The translations under genes and the position numbers were made by a program. The notes beneath the pieces are model-generated. The model was not told the origin of the DNA, searched no databases, and was given only the letters and a program-made list of their open reading frames with translations. Positions 26,807 to 34,806 of a stretch of 64,000 bases of DNA are shown here, piece by piece. The stretch's first letter is position 1. Every line of letters starts with the position of its first letter. Origin of the DNA: an uncultured Lachnospiraceae bacterium (GTDB lineage Bacteria > Bacillota > Clostridia > Lachnospirales > Lachnospiraceae); the NCBI GenBank assembly GCA_910587635.1, contig CAJUNB010000018.1:248001-312000 (forward strand), written 5' to 3'.

Positions 26807-27538
26807 ATGTCGGAGATCAGAGTGGAACAGTTATCATATGCCTATGATGGAAACAGAGAAGTGCTGTCTGATGTGAGTTTTTCGGTGGAACCATCCGAAA
26901 CGATTGGACTGATCGGCGCCAACGGCGCCGGGAAATCCACACTCCTGAAAATATTGGTGGGTCTTTTGGGGAAATATCGGGGACAGGCGGAAATGGGCGG
27001 CCTGCCTGTGGAAAAGAAACACTTGCGGCAGATACGGGCGAAGACCGGCTATGTGTTCCAGGATTCGGAAAGTCAGCTGTTTCTCTCCACCGTATATGAG
27101 GATGTGGCATTCGGTCCCCGCAATTATGGTTATGATGAGGAAGAAGTGGACAGGCGGGTCATGGCGGCGCTGGAACAGGTACATATCGGATATCTGAAAG
27201 ACAGACAGATATATCGGATGAGTGGGGGACAGAAGAAGCTGGCGGCCATTGCCACGGTACTTTCCCTTACACCGGAGATCATCCTGCTGGATGAGCCTTC
27301 TATCGCATTGGACCCGAGGAACAGGAAAAATCTGATTCAGATCATAGGGGAGATGGAAGGAACGAAAATTATCGCTTCTCATGATCTGGATATGATTCTG
27401 GATACATGTGAGAGGACAATCCTGCTGGCGGGAGGAAAAATTATCAGGGAGGGCAGAACAGAAGACATTCTGACAGATGAAGCATTGTTGACGGCGAATG
27501 GATTGGAGCTGCCGTTGTCGCTGGGGAAGAGGAACTGA
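26807..27538 (+). CDS. nikO: nickel ECF transporter ATP-binding protein (CbiO/NikO)
   Basis: A 243-residue single ABC ATPase of the EcfA/CbiO class: Walker A GANGAGKSTLL (about residues 38-48), Q-loop YVFQDSESQLF, signature MSGGQKKLAAIA, Walker B IILLDEPSIALD, then the H-loop SHDLDM. It is the last gene of the larBEC-nikMNQO operon and energises nickel uptake for the cofactor. It lies 94 bases after nikQ with no terminator between them. Confidence 0.9.
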   Translation: MSEIRVEQLSYAYDGNREVLSDVSFSVEPSETIGLIGANGAGKSTLLKILVGLLGKYRGQAEMGGLPVEKKHLRQIRAKTGYVFQDSESQLFLSTVYEDVAFGPRNYGYDEEEVDRRVMAALEQVHIGYLKDRQIYRMSGGQKKLAAIATVLSLTPEIILLDEPSIALDPRNRKNLIQIIGEMEGTKIIASHDLDMILDTCERTILLAGGKIIREGRTEDILTDEALLTANGLELPLSLGKRN

Positions 27539-27611
27539 ACAATAACTGAACTAAATGATTGAAATAGATGGAGATAAATGTTATAGTTAAGATACTCACT
27601 TTAGGAGAAAG

Positions 27612-28019
27612 ATGAATATATACACAAAATTTTATGATTTTATGGCTGAAATAATTCGGCTTCTGGAAGATCATACGAATGAGGATTTTATGCAAAAAGA
27701 GTATCGTCGTATGATACTTGATGTATTAAAAGCGACACTTATTATAGTACCTTCCTTTTCTACCGGAAACTTTGATTTCCGGCAGGTCATGGGGGAATGC
27801 AGGCAGTATGACTGTGGTGTCATTTGGCTCAACTGTTGTGGAGCAATGCATCTGGAAGATGCGAAAAAAAGCAATTTTAAGGATATTGGTTATTTGCAGT
27901 TTTCGGGGAAATTAACCGACAGTATCGGCAGTATGTCTATCGAAAGGCAAAACAGATGTGATAAAAAAACATGTAAGGAAAATTGCCTGTTTGTTTGTGA
28001 AATTCCATTGTCGGAGTAG
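27612..28019 (+). CDS. uncharacterised 135-residue protein, first gene of an AT-rich trio
   Basis: Not recognised. It has no signal peptide or membrane helix. An alpha-helical N-terminus is followed by a hydrophobic core (VLKATLIIVPSF), a CRQYDCGVIWLNCCG stretch and a C-terminal cysteine group (CDKKTCKENCLFVC), seven or more cysteines that could bind metal. TTAGGAG lies 5 bases before the ATG. It starts an AT-rich three-gene cluster (27612-29442) distinct in composition from the nickel operon before and the copper operon after. Confidence 0.6.
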   Translation: MNIYTKFYDFMAEIIRLLEDHTNEDFMQKEYRRMILDVLKATLIIVPSFSTGNFDFRQVMGECRQYDCGVIWLNCCGAMHLEDAKKSNFKDIGYLQFSGKLTDSIGSMSIERQNRCDKKTCKENCLFVCEIPLSE

Positions 28020-28043
28020 AAATGTCTGGAAGGAGGGAGCTAT

Positions 28044-28808
28044 ATGATTTTACAAAAGAAATATTTTGATGAGTTAAAAATGTATTTGGGAGAGGAAGCA
28101 GAGGAGGAGCATGCCAATGCTTTGCTGAAACAGATTGATGATGAATTGCTATATGAAACGATACGTTGCTTTGAAAGAAAAAAGAAAGATGAACTAAAAC
28201 AGTATTTATTGATAGGCGACAGGTATCGTAATCTCTTTTCGGACTTTATAGAAGAAAAAAAGAAGAAAAAGTATTTTTCTCTTGCGCTCCTGATAGGAGA
28301 ATTTAATGGCATTATAAAAACATTGGAAAAACTGTTGTCTTTCTTATTTGGAAAAGATGAAAACAGACAGACTTTGACGGGTTTGTGTGCCTCCAGAAAT
28401 TATATCAAAGAAATACTTTTACTGATATACAGAAATCCTGATATTAGGCACAAAGATTTATCAGATAAGATCGGAATCAGGAAAACATACCTGAACGAAT
28501 TAATAAAATTACTGGAGCCCACCGGAAGTATCAACAAGTATGCCTATGGAAAATGTACTTATTATGAACTGACGCTGGAAGGAAGGCGTTATGTAGAAGA
28601 ATATTTAAAGGACAGTGAAGCGGATAAAAGGGAGACGTTTTTGAATAAGAATTCAGACAGTCCGATTTATCAGAGTAAACTTCATGTGTTACCAAGACTG
28701 GAAACAAAAACCGGATTGGAAAACACAAAAGAAAGATCAGAACCAGGCAGCAAGATATTTAGTTGTTATTTTATAAAAACCGATGACAAGATAAAAATGT
28801 GGGGGTAA
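28044..28808 (+). CDS. uncharacterised winged-helix protein, second gene of the trio
   Basis: A 254-residue protein. Residues 1-110 are charged and helical (lysine-rich KKKDELK, EEKKKKK). A winged-helix domain follows at about 120-190: LLLIYRNPDIRHKDLSDKIGIRKTYLNELIKLLE, then YYELTLEGRRYVEEYL, the pattern of MarR/ArsR-like wings. The C-terminal 60 residues are basic and look disordered. A strong AGGAGG precedes the ATG. It could be a regulator of its neighbours; no family name is supported. Confidence 0.6.
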   Translation: MILQKKYFDELKMYLGEEAEEEHANALLKQIDDELLYETIRCFERKKKDELKQYLLIGDRYRNLFSDFIEEKKKKKYFSLALLIGEFNGIIKTLEKLLSFLFGKDENRQTLTGLCASRNYIKEILLLIYRNPDIRHKDLSDKIGIRKTYLNELIKLLEPTGSINKYAYGKCTYYELTLEGRRYVEEYLKDSEADKRETFLNKNSDSPIYQSKLHVLPRLETKTGLENTKERSEPGSKIFSCYFIKTDDKIKMWG

Positions 28809-28815
28809 TTTATCA

Positions 28816-29442
28816 ATGGATGAAATATTGGAAAAATTAAAGCAATATCTGAATTCTTTGGAGCAATGTAAGATCGACTGGGAAAAGTTAAAGGAGGATG
28901 GCTATAATATCAGTAGCACTGATGAACACGGTGAATTGTGGTTCAATGCAGTGGGAACGTTAAGAACTTTTCTGAAAAGGATGACGCTGGATGCGTGTAG
29001 AAAGGGATTGAAAAGTGAAATATTAGAATATGCGTGGCTGGATGATGTGATAAAGTATGCGAATGATACGTTGGAATATTATCGTTCTCTGGCAGGGCTG
29101 CGGGAAATCGATGAGAGAAGCAGTGAAGTTGCATGTAACTTTCTGACTCTTGCCTTTGAAAATTATGTGGTGAGAGTCAATAAGGATTTTCTGAAAACCT
29201 GTCAGCAATTTGAAATAGAAGAAAAAGATATGCTGAAAATACTGAAGATGCTCGACCGGTTGGCTGATTTCTATGTTTCTAATTGCTATAGCTGTAGTAT
29301 CATTAAAAAAGATTTTAAACATGAAAGCGATCTGAGTGATGCTGCCTGCGAGAAGTTCACAGACTTGGTGGAGAAGAACTATATGGAAATAAAAATGAAT
29401 CTGATTTATAACAGGTTATGCTATCTGCAGGAGAATCGTTGA
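28816..29442 (+). CDS. uncharacterised helical protein, third gene of the trio
   Basis: A 208-residue, mostly helical soluble protein that I do not recognise. It begins 7 bases after the winged-helix gene, so the two are cotranscribed. It has scattered cysteines (SNCYSCSI near residue 158) and no obvious catalytic motif. A terminator follows 32 bases after the stop. Function unknown; a link to the neighbouring regulator is inferred from position only. Confidence 0.6.
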   Translation: MDEILEKLKQYLNSLEQCKIDWEKLKEDGYNISSTDEHGELWFNAVGTLRTFLKRMTLDACRKGLKSEILEYAWLDDVIKYANDTLEYYRSLAGLREIDERSSEVACNFLTLAFENYVVRVNKDFLKTCQQFEIEEKDMLKILKMLDRLADFYVSNCYSCSIIKKDFKHESDLSDAACEKFTDLVEKNYMEIKMNLIYNRLCYLQENR

Positions 29443-29474
29443 CGAACTGTGATAGTATTTCGAAGTTACGGCTG

Positions 29475-29523
29475 CCCCGCCCGTGGATTTCCGGATCGGA
29501 ATTCCCGGTCGGGGTATTTTTTC
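29475..29523 (+). terminator. rho-independent terminator after the trio
   Basis: A near-perfect stem (ccccgcccg at 29475-29483 with cggtcgggg at 29506-29514, one mismatch) is followed by TATTTTTTC. It isolates the trio from the copper operon. Confidence 0.75.
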
Positions 29524-29525
29524 AC

Positions 29526-29554
29526 TTGACATATACCCCTATAGGGTATATTAT
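29526..29554 (+). promoter_or_regulatory. copper-operon promoter with embedded CsoR operator
   Basis: TTGACA (29526-29531), a 17-base spacer and TATTAT (29549-29554) form a near-consensus promoter. The spacer is almost wholly occupied by a palindrome at 29532-29550 (TATACCCCTATAGGGTATA), which has the TACCC...GGGTA form of CsoR operators. CsoR without copper would sit between the -35 and -10 boxes and block transcription of csoR and copA. Confidence 0.8.
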
Positions 29555-29643
29555 TTTTTGTAGAAATTTAATTGTGTATCTCATCGAATGCCTATGTTCG
29601 CTGGGGACAATGATGGATACTATGTGCGAAGAAGGAGAAAAGG

Positions 29644-29940
29644 ATGGAAAACCAATGCTGTCATAAAACAAAAGAACGGTCGGAGGCAGAATATAAAAGT
29701 CTGATTAACAGGCTGAACCGAATCGAAGGACAGGTGAGAGGTATCCGGGGGATGGTGGAAAGAGATGTTTATTGTACCGATATTCTGATACAGGTATCCG
29801 CCGTGAATGCCGCGCTCAATGCTTTTAACAAAGAACTGCTGGAAAACCATATCCGCTCCTGTGTGGCGAGGGATATGCGGGAAGGCAAGGAAGAGACGAT
29901 CGAGGAATTGATTATGACGTTGCAGAAGATGATGAAATGA
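29644..29940 (+). CDS. csoR: CsoR-family copper-sensing repressor
   Basis: A 98-residue four-helix CsoR/RcnR protein. The conserved RLNRIEGQVRGIRGMVE segment and the Cu(I) ligands are present: Cys in VYCTDILIQ, His and Cys in ENHIRSCV. This Cys-His-Cys set (preceded by the W-box residues) indicates Cu(I) rather than Ni. It is expressed from a promoter that contains its operator and lies 79 bases before copA, so it is the autoregulated repressor of copper export. Confidence 0.9.
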   Translation: MENQCCHKTKERSEAEYKSLINRLNRIEGQVRGIRGMVERDVYCTDILIQVSAVNAALNAFNKELLENHIRSCVARDMREGKEETIEELIMTLQKMMK

Positions 29941-30019
29941 GCGAAAGGGAAGCGTGATAAAGAATCGTATGGATGGATACACTGATAATAGTGGTAAATC
30001 CTGACAAAAGGAGGTATCG

Positions 30020-32560
30020 ATGAAACAGTATACAGTGACGGGAATGAGTTGTGCAGCTTGCAGTACCCGGGTGGAAAAGGCGGTGTCCAAAGTATCGGGA
30101 GTGACATCCTGTTCGGTCAGTCTGTTGACAAATTCCATGGGAGTAGAGGGAGAAGTATCGCCGGAGGCGGTGATCGCTGCTGTGGAAAATGCAGGCTATG
30201 GGGCGTCTCCGAAGGAAGAAAAAGGAAAAGAAGCACAGGGGAGCCGTACAGATGAAAAGGAGGACCTGCTCAGAGACAGAGATACTCCTGAGTTGAAAAA
30301 GAGACTATACAGTTCAATTGGATTTTTGCTTGTACTGATGTATTTTTCCATGGGACATATGATGTGGAACTGGCCGGTTCCCTCTTTCTTTGCGAAAAAT
30401 CATGTGGCCCTTGGTCTGCTGCAGTTATTGCTGACCGGGATTGTCATGGTGATCAATCAGAAATTTTTTATAAGTGGATGTAAAAGTGTGCTTCATGGGG
30501 CGCCCAATATGGATACACTGGTAGCTCTTGGCGCAGGCGCCGCTTTTGTGTACAGTACGTATGCCCTGTTTGCCATGTCAGACGCTCAGGTGAGAGGCGA
30601 CATGGGGGCAGTTATGGCTCTGATGGATGAGTTTTATTTTGAGTCGGCGGCAATGATATTGACATTGATTACGGTAGGAAAGATGCTGGAGGCCAGGTCT
30701 AAAGGGAAGACGACGGACGCGCTGAAAGGCCTGATGAAACTGGCGCCTAAAACAGCCGTTATTCTGGACGGGGAAAAAGAACGGGAAGTACCGGTGGAAC
30801 AGGTCAAAAAAGGAGATATTTTCGTCGTCCGTCCGGGAGAGAATATACCGGTAGACGGTATTGTCACAGAGGGCAGCAGTGCAGTGAACGAATCTGCTCT
30901 GACAGGGGAAAGCATCCCGGTGGATAAGGAAACGGGAGATATGGTTTCGGCGGCTACGGTAAATCAGTCGGGATTTCTTCGGTGCGAAGCTACCCGGGTG
31001 GGAGAGGATACCACACTGTCCCAGATCATTCAGATGGTCAGTGATGCTGCCGCCACGAAGGCGCCCATTGCGAAAGTGGCAGATAAGGTATCCGGCATTT
31101 TTGTGCCGGCGGTAATCGTCATAGCGCTTGTTACGATAGTGGGATGGATGCTGGCAGGTGAGGGGATCGGATTTGCTCTGGCAAGAGGAATTTCCGTATT
31201 GGTGATAAGCTGTCCCTGCGCCCTGGGATTGGCGACGCCGGTGGCGATTATGGTGGGCAACGGTGTGGGGGCAAAGAATGGCATTTTATTTAAATCGGCT
31301 GTGTCTCTGGAAGAAGCAGGCAAAGTGACGATGATAGCCCTGGATAAGACCGGAACGATTACTGCCGGTGTGCCGGAAGTGACAGATATGATACCGGCTG
31401 AAGGAGTCAGCGAATCGGAGCTTTTGCGGCTTGCTTATATACTGGAACGAAAGAGTGAACATCCTCTGGCAAAAGCTGTTTTGCAAAAAGCGGAAGCGGA
31501 AGGGCTTGCGGCAGAAGAAGTTACGGAGTTCCGGGCACTTCCGGGAAATGGACTGACAGCTGTCCTGAATGGAACTGTGCTGTCAGGAGGAAACGAATCC
31601 TTTATTAAAAAAGTGACATATTTGTCAGATAAGACAGTAGAACTGGCGGATTCTCTGGCAGGAGAAGGGAAGACTCCTCTGTATTTTGCAAAAGGGGAAA
31701 GATTTCTGGGAATCATTGCTGTGGCGGATGTCATCAAGGAAGACAGTCCCCGTGCCATCCGTGAGCTGCAGAATATGGGCATACGTGTGGTTATGCTGAC
31801 CGGAGACAATGAGCGGACGGCAAAGGCTATCGGCAGACAGGCAGGCGTGGATGAAGTGATCGCCGGTGTACTTCCCGAGGGGAAGGAAAGCGTGATCCGT
31901 CGACTGAAAGAGCAGGGCAGGACTGCTATGGTAGGAGACGGTATCAATGATGCTCCTGCGTTGACAAGAGCGGATATCGGTATTGCCATTGGGGCAGGAA
32001 CGGATGTCGCCATAGATGCGGCAGATGTGGTATTGATGAAGAGCAGACTTTTGGATGTCCCGGCGGCGATCCGGCTGAGCCGTGCCGCACTGAGAAATAT
32101 CCATGAAAATCTGTTTTGGGCATTTTTCTATAATGTAATCGGAATTCCGCTGGCGGCGGGTGTCTGGATACCGATATTTGGCTGGAAATTAAATCCCATG
32201 TTTGCGGCAGCGGCAATGAGTCTGTCCAGCTTCTGTGTGGTGACGAACGCACTGCGATTGAATCTGTTGCGAATATATGACGGAAGCAGGGACAGAAGGA
32301 TACAGGAAAAGAGAGCAAAAAAAGATCAGAATGATAGTGAAAAGGAGGAAAACAGAATGGAAAAAACAATGAAAATCGAAGGGATGATGTGTCCTCACTG
32401 TGAGGCAACGGTAAAGAAGGCTCTGGAGGAACTGGAAGGAGTGACAGCTGCGACAGTCAGCCATGAGGCAGGAACGGCTGTGGTGTCCATGGAGCAGGAA
32501 GTGGCAGATGATGTCTTGAAGAAAACTGTGGAAGATAAGGGGTATCAGGTGGTAGGATAG
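30020..32560 (+). CDS. copA: copper-exporting P1B-type ATPase with N- and C-terminal HMA domains
   Basis: An 846-residue Cu(I) ATPase. The N-terminal HMA domain has GMSCAAC at residues 8-14; then come TGES, SCPCALGLATP (copper-type CPC helix), DKTGTITAG with Asp near residue 442, and GDGINDAPALT. After the last membrane helix and a charged linker of about 35 residues, a complete second HMA domain (GMMCPHC near residue 790) closes the protein. That C-terminal part looks like a fused CopZ chaperone and has its own ribosome site and ATG inside the gene. AAAGGAGG precedes the main start. It exports copper under CsoR control. Confidence 0.92.
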   Translation: MKQYTVTGMSCAACSTRVEKAVSKVSGVTSCSVSLLTNSMGVEGEVSPEAVIAAVENAGYGASPKEEKGKEAQGSRTDEKEDLLRDRDTPELKKRLYSSIGFLLVLMYFSMGHMMWNWPVPSFFAKNHVALGLLQLLLTGIVMVINQKFFISGCKSVLHGAPNMDTLVALGAGAAFVYSTYALFAMSDAQVRGDMGAVMALMDEFYFESAAMILTLITVGKMLEARSKGKTTDALKGLMKLAPKTAVILDGEKEREVPVEQVKKGDIFVVRPGENIPVDGIVTEGSSAVNESALTGESIPVDKETGDMVSAATVNQSGFLRCEATRVGEDTTLSQIIQMVSDAAATKAPIAKVADKVSGIFVPAVIVIALVTIVGWMLAGEGIGFALARGISVLVISCPCALGLATPVAIMVGNGVGAKNGILFKSAVSLEEAGKVTMIALDKTGTITAGVPEVTDMIPAEGVSESELLRLAYILERKSEHPLAKAVLQKAEAEGLAAEEVTEFRALPGNGLTAVLNGTVLSGGNESFIKKVTYLSDKTVELADSLAGEGKTPLYFAKGERFLGIIAVADVIKEDSPRAIRELQNMGIRVVMLTGDNERTAKAIGRQAGVDEVIAGVLPEGKESVIRRLKEQGRTAMVGDGINDAPALTRADIGIAIGAGTDVAIDAADVVLMKSRLLDVPAAIRLSRAALRNIHENLFWAFFYNVIGIPLAAGVWIPIFGWKLNPMFAAAAMSLSSFCVVTNALRLNLLRIYDGSRDRRIQEKRAKKDQNDSEKEENRMEKTMKIEGMMCPHCEATVKKALEELEGVTAATVSHEAGTAVVSMEQEVADDVLKKTVEDKGYQVVG
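32357..32560 (+). CDS. copZ: possible separately translated CopZ copper chaperone within copA
   Basis: An in-frame ATG at 32357 within copA is preceded by AAAGGAGG (32341-32348) with an 8-base gap, the best possible spacing. Initiation here would release a 67-residue HMA domain (MEKTMKIEGMMCPHCEA...), almost exactly the size of free CopZ proteins. Escherichia coli makes a short copper chaperone from copA by programmed frameshifting; here the same outcome could come from internal initiation. Whether the internal site is used cannot be seen from sequence, since purine-rich linker codons (KEEN) could produce it by chance. Confidence 0.5.
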   Translation: MEKTMKIEGMMCPHCEATVKKALEELEGVTAATVSHEAGTAVVSMEQEVADDVLKKTVEDKGYQVVG

Positions 32561-32614
32561 AAATAATTTACAAAATTTTACAAATTATTTAAAATAATTT
32601 AGCAATAACAACAA

Positions 32615-32643
32615 TTGACATTCAAAGAAGCCGGTGATAAACT
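32615..32643 (+). promoter_or_regulatory. putative promoter of the Amt-PII gene
   Basis: TTGACA (32615-32620), a 17-base spacer and TAAACT (32638-32643) lie about 180 bases before the ammonium transporter. Transcription would start near 32650, upstream of two hairpins, giving a structured leader. Confidence 0.5.
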
Positions 32644-32660
32644 AACGGCTATAAAAGCGA

Positions 32661-32695
32661 AGGCGCTGTGGAATATCCGCAGCGCCTTTTCTTTT
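32661..32695 (+). terminator. terminator hairpin, end of copA or attenuator of amt
   Basis: An 11-bp stem (aggcgctgtgg/ccgcagcgcct, one G-T pair) with a 5-base loop is followed by TTTTCTTTTCTT. It lies about 100 bases past copA but starts just downstream of a promoter, so it could either end the copper operon or prematurely stop amt transcription. Confidence 0.7.
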
Positions 32696-32734
32696 CTTCC
32701 ACAGGAGATTGCTTTGCAATTACCTGTAGAAGAA
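32694..32734 (+). other. second long hairpin in the amt leader
   Basis: A 19-bp imperfect stem (ttcttcCacagg...attgc paired with gcaat...cctgtAgaagaa) with a TTT loop directly follows the terminator and overlaps its T-tract. Its 5' arm uses the terminator tail, so the two structures could influence each other. Confidence 0.5.
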
Positions 32735-32822
32735 AAATAATATGCGCAATTCTCTTTTATACATTGGCCGGCACAGAGGGAGTGACCTGCAGTAGCTCCA
32801 AAACCATTGAGGAGGAAAAATT

Positions 32823-34568
32823 ATGACAGAAGAAATGATAAGCGTTGTAAACAGCGAGGTGTTTGGTGTCTGGTTTCTGATTGGAGCCGCACTTGTGTTT
32901 TGGATGCAGGCAGGCTTCGCTATGGTGGAAGCCGGTTTTACGAGAGCCAAGAATACGGGTAATATTCTGATGAAAAACCTGATGGATTTTTGTATCGGGA
33001 CTGTTGTTTTTATCCTGATCGGGTTCAGTCTGCTGCTGGGAGAGGATATGATGGGACTGATCGGCAGACCGGGTTTTACGATTTTTACAGATTATGCACA
33101 GTTCGACTGGTCAAATTTTGTATTTAATCTGGTATTCTGTGCTACCACTGCGACGATTGTGTCGGGTGCCATGGCGGAGCGGACGAAATTTTTATCCTAT
33201 TGTATTTATTCGGCTGTGATTTCCGCTGTGATTTATCCCATCGAAGCGCATTGGATCTGGGGAGGCGGATGGCTGTCCCAAATGGGATTCCATGATTTCG
33301 CAGGTTCCTGTGCCATTCATATGGTAGGCGGTATCTCCGCTCTGATCGGAGCTGCCATACTGGGTCCCCGTATCGGCAAATTCAGCAGAGGCAAAGAAGG
33401 AAAGATTACGAAAGTGAACGCATTTCCCGGACATAACCTGCCCATAGGATGCCTCGGCGTATTTATTCTGTGGCTTGGCTGGTATGGATTCAACGGTGCG
33501 GCTGCCACTAGTGTGGAGCAGCTGGCTTCCATAACGCTGACAACAACAGTGGCCCCCGCCATTGCTACGGTAGTCTGCATGATCTTTACTTGGATCAAAT
33601 ATGGCAAACCGGATGTGTCCATGTGTCTGAATGCTTCTCTGGCCGGGCTTGTGGCGATTACGGCGCCCTGTGATGTGACGGACTGTCTTGGTGCAGTCAT
33701 CATCGGAGCGGTTTCGGGATTACTGGTAGTGTTCGGTGTCTGGTTTCTGGATTATAAGCTGCGGGTGGATGATCCGGTGGGCGCCGTTGCGGTACATTGC
33801 CTGAATGGTATCTGGGGAACGATTGCAGTGGGACTGTTTGCTACGACGACAGCTCCGGGAAATGACAGTATTACAGGTCTTTTCTATGGAGGAGGTTTCA
33901 CACAGCTGGGAATTCAGCTGACCGGTTTCGCCGCAGTGGCGCTGTGGACGGCTGTGACGATCACGATCGCTTTTCTGATTATCAAGGCATGTGTGGGTCT
34001 GCGGGTAACGGAAGAGGAAGAGATCGTCGGTCTGGATGCAAAAGAGCATGGCCTGGCTTCCGCTTATTCGGGCTTCAGCATTATGGATGTTTCCAACTCC
34101 ATGACAATGGAAATCAATGAGAATACAGATCTGGGAACGGATGACTATGACAGCGCTTCCGAAGTACAGAGAGCGGCAGCCGTACCTGTTGTAGCGATGC
34201 CGGATACAAACAGCGGTATCTACAAGGTAGCGGTGATTGCCAAACTGCAACGGTATGATAAGCTGAAAAAGGCTATGAATCAGCTGGGCGTTACTGGCAT
34301 GACGGTAACACAGGTCATGGGCTGCGGTATCCAGAAAGGCGCAGGAGAAATGTACCGTGGCGTGGAGATGGACGCTACCCTGCTGCCCAAGGTGAAGATA
34401 GAAGTGGTAGTCAGCAAGATACCGGTGGAGACTGTAGTGGAAGCAGCTAAGAAAGCCCTTTATACAGGGCACATCGGAGACGGCAAGATATTTGTATACA
34501 ATGTGGCCAGAGTCGTCAAAATCCGAACAGGAGAAGAGGATTATGCGGCACTGCAGGATGTGGAATAG
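32823..34568 (+). CDS. amt: ammonium transporter Amt fused to a PII (GlnB/GlnK) domain
   Basis: A 581-residue fusion. Residues 1 to about 405 are an Amt/Rh/Mep channel (AGFAMVEAGFTRAKNTGNILMKN, IEAHWIWGGGWL, HMVGGISALIGA) with eleven membrane helices; after a linker the C-terminal 115 residues are a PII signal protein (YKVAVIAKLQRYDKLKKAM, YRGVEMD, LPKVKIEVVVS, GDGKIFVYNVARVVKIRTGE). PII domains sense ATP, ADP and 2-oxoglutarate and close the channel when nitrogen is plentiful. The T-loop keeps Tyr46-equivalent (EMYRG), but the uridylylated Tyr51 is Met, so uridylylation at that site is unlikely. GAGGAGG precedes the ATG. Confidence 0.92.
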   Translation: MTEEMISVVNSEVFGVWFLIGAALVFWMQAGFAMVEAGFTRAKNTGNILMKNLMDFCIGTVVFILIGFSLLLGEDMMGLIGRPGFTIFTDYAQFDWSNFVFNLVFCATTATIVSGAMAERTKFLSYCIYSAVISAVIYPIEAHWIWGGGWLSQMGFHDFAGSCAIHMVGGISALIGAAILGPRIGKFSRGKEGKITKVNAFPGHNLPIGCLGVFILWLGWYGFNGAAATSVEQLASITLTTTVAPAIATVVCMIFTWIKYGKPDVSMCLNASLAGLVAITAPCDVTDCLGAVIIGAVSGLLVVFGVWFLDYKLRVDDPVGAVAVHCLNGIWGTIAVGLFATTTAPGNDSITGLFYGGGFTQLGIQLTGFAAVALWTAVTITIAFLIIKACVGLRVTEEEEIVGLDAKEHGLASAYSGFSIMDVSNSMTMEINENTDLGTDDYDSASEVQRAAAVPVVAMPDTNSGIYKVAVIAKLQRYDKLKKAMNQLGVTGMTVTQVMGCGIQKGAGEMYRGVEMDATLLPKVKIEVVVSKIPVETVVEAAKKALYTGHIGDGKIFVYNVARVVKIRTGEEDYAALQDVE

Positions 34569-34627
34569 CAGGACAAAGATCATTTGACTGTGTGAATATG
34601 AGGAAAAGGACTGGCGCCCTGGCGATG

Positions 34628-34655
34628 AAAAATCCCGGGACGACGGTCCCTTTTT
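34628..34655 (+). terminator. terminator after amt
   Basis: A short stem (gggac 34637-34641, gtccc 34646-34650) is followed by TTTTTG, 60-90 bases after the amt stop. Confidence 0.55.
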
Positions 34656-34677
34656 GATATAAGGGCGGGGAAATAGA

Positions 34678-34706
34678 TTGCCTGAAACATGGCCTTAAAC
34701 TATAAT
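34678..34706 (+). promoter_or_regulatory. promoter of the first type I restriction system
   Basis: TTGCCT (34678-34683), a 17-base spacer and a consensus TATAAT (34701-34706) lie 100 bases before hsdR in AT-rich DNA. Confidence 0.6.
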
Positions 34707-34737
34707 AGATATATAAATTTATATTAATTATGAGCTG

Positions 34738-34806
34738 ATGAAAAAGGCGGTTATCATGATACAGGATATGGAAAAACTGGAAGATAAGATAGGAGAGATA
34801 GAATAG
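34738..34806 (+). CDS. possible 22-codon leader ORF before hsdR
   Basis: A short ORF (ATG 34738, or ATG 34756 after AAGGCGG) ends in TAG immediately before the hsdR ATG. The peptide would be charged (QDMEKLEDKIGEIE). Zero-gap stop/start placement suggests translational coupling, but the length is too small to tell from chance. Confidence 0.25.
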   Translation: MKKAVIMIQDMEKLEDKIGEIE

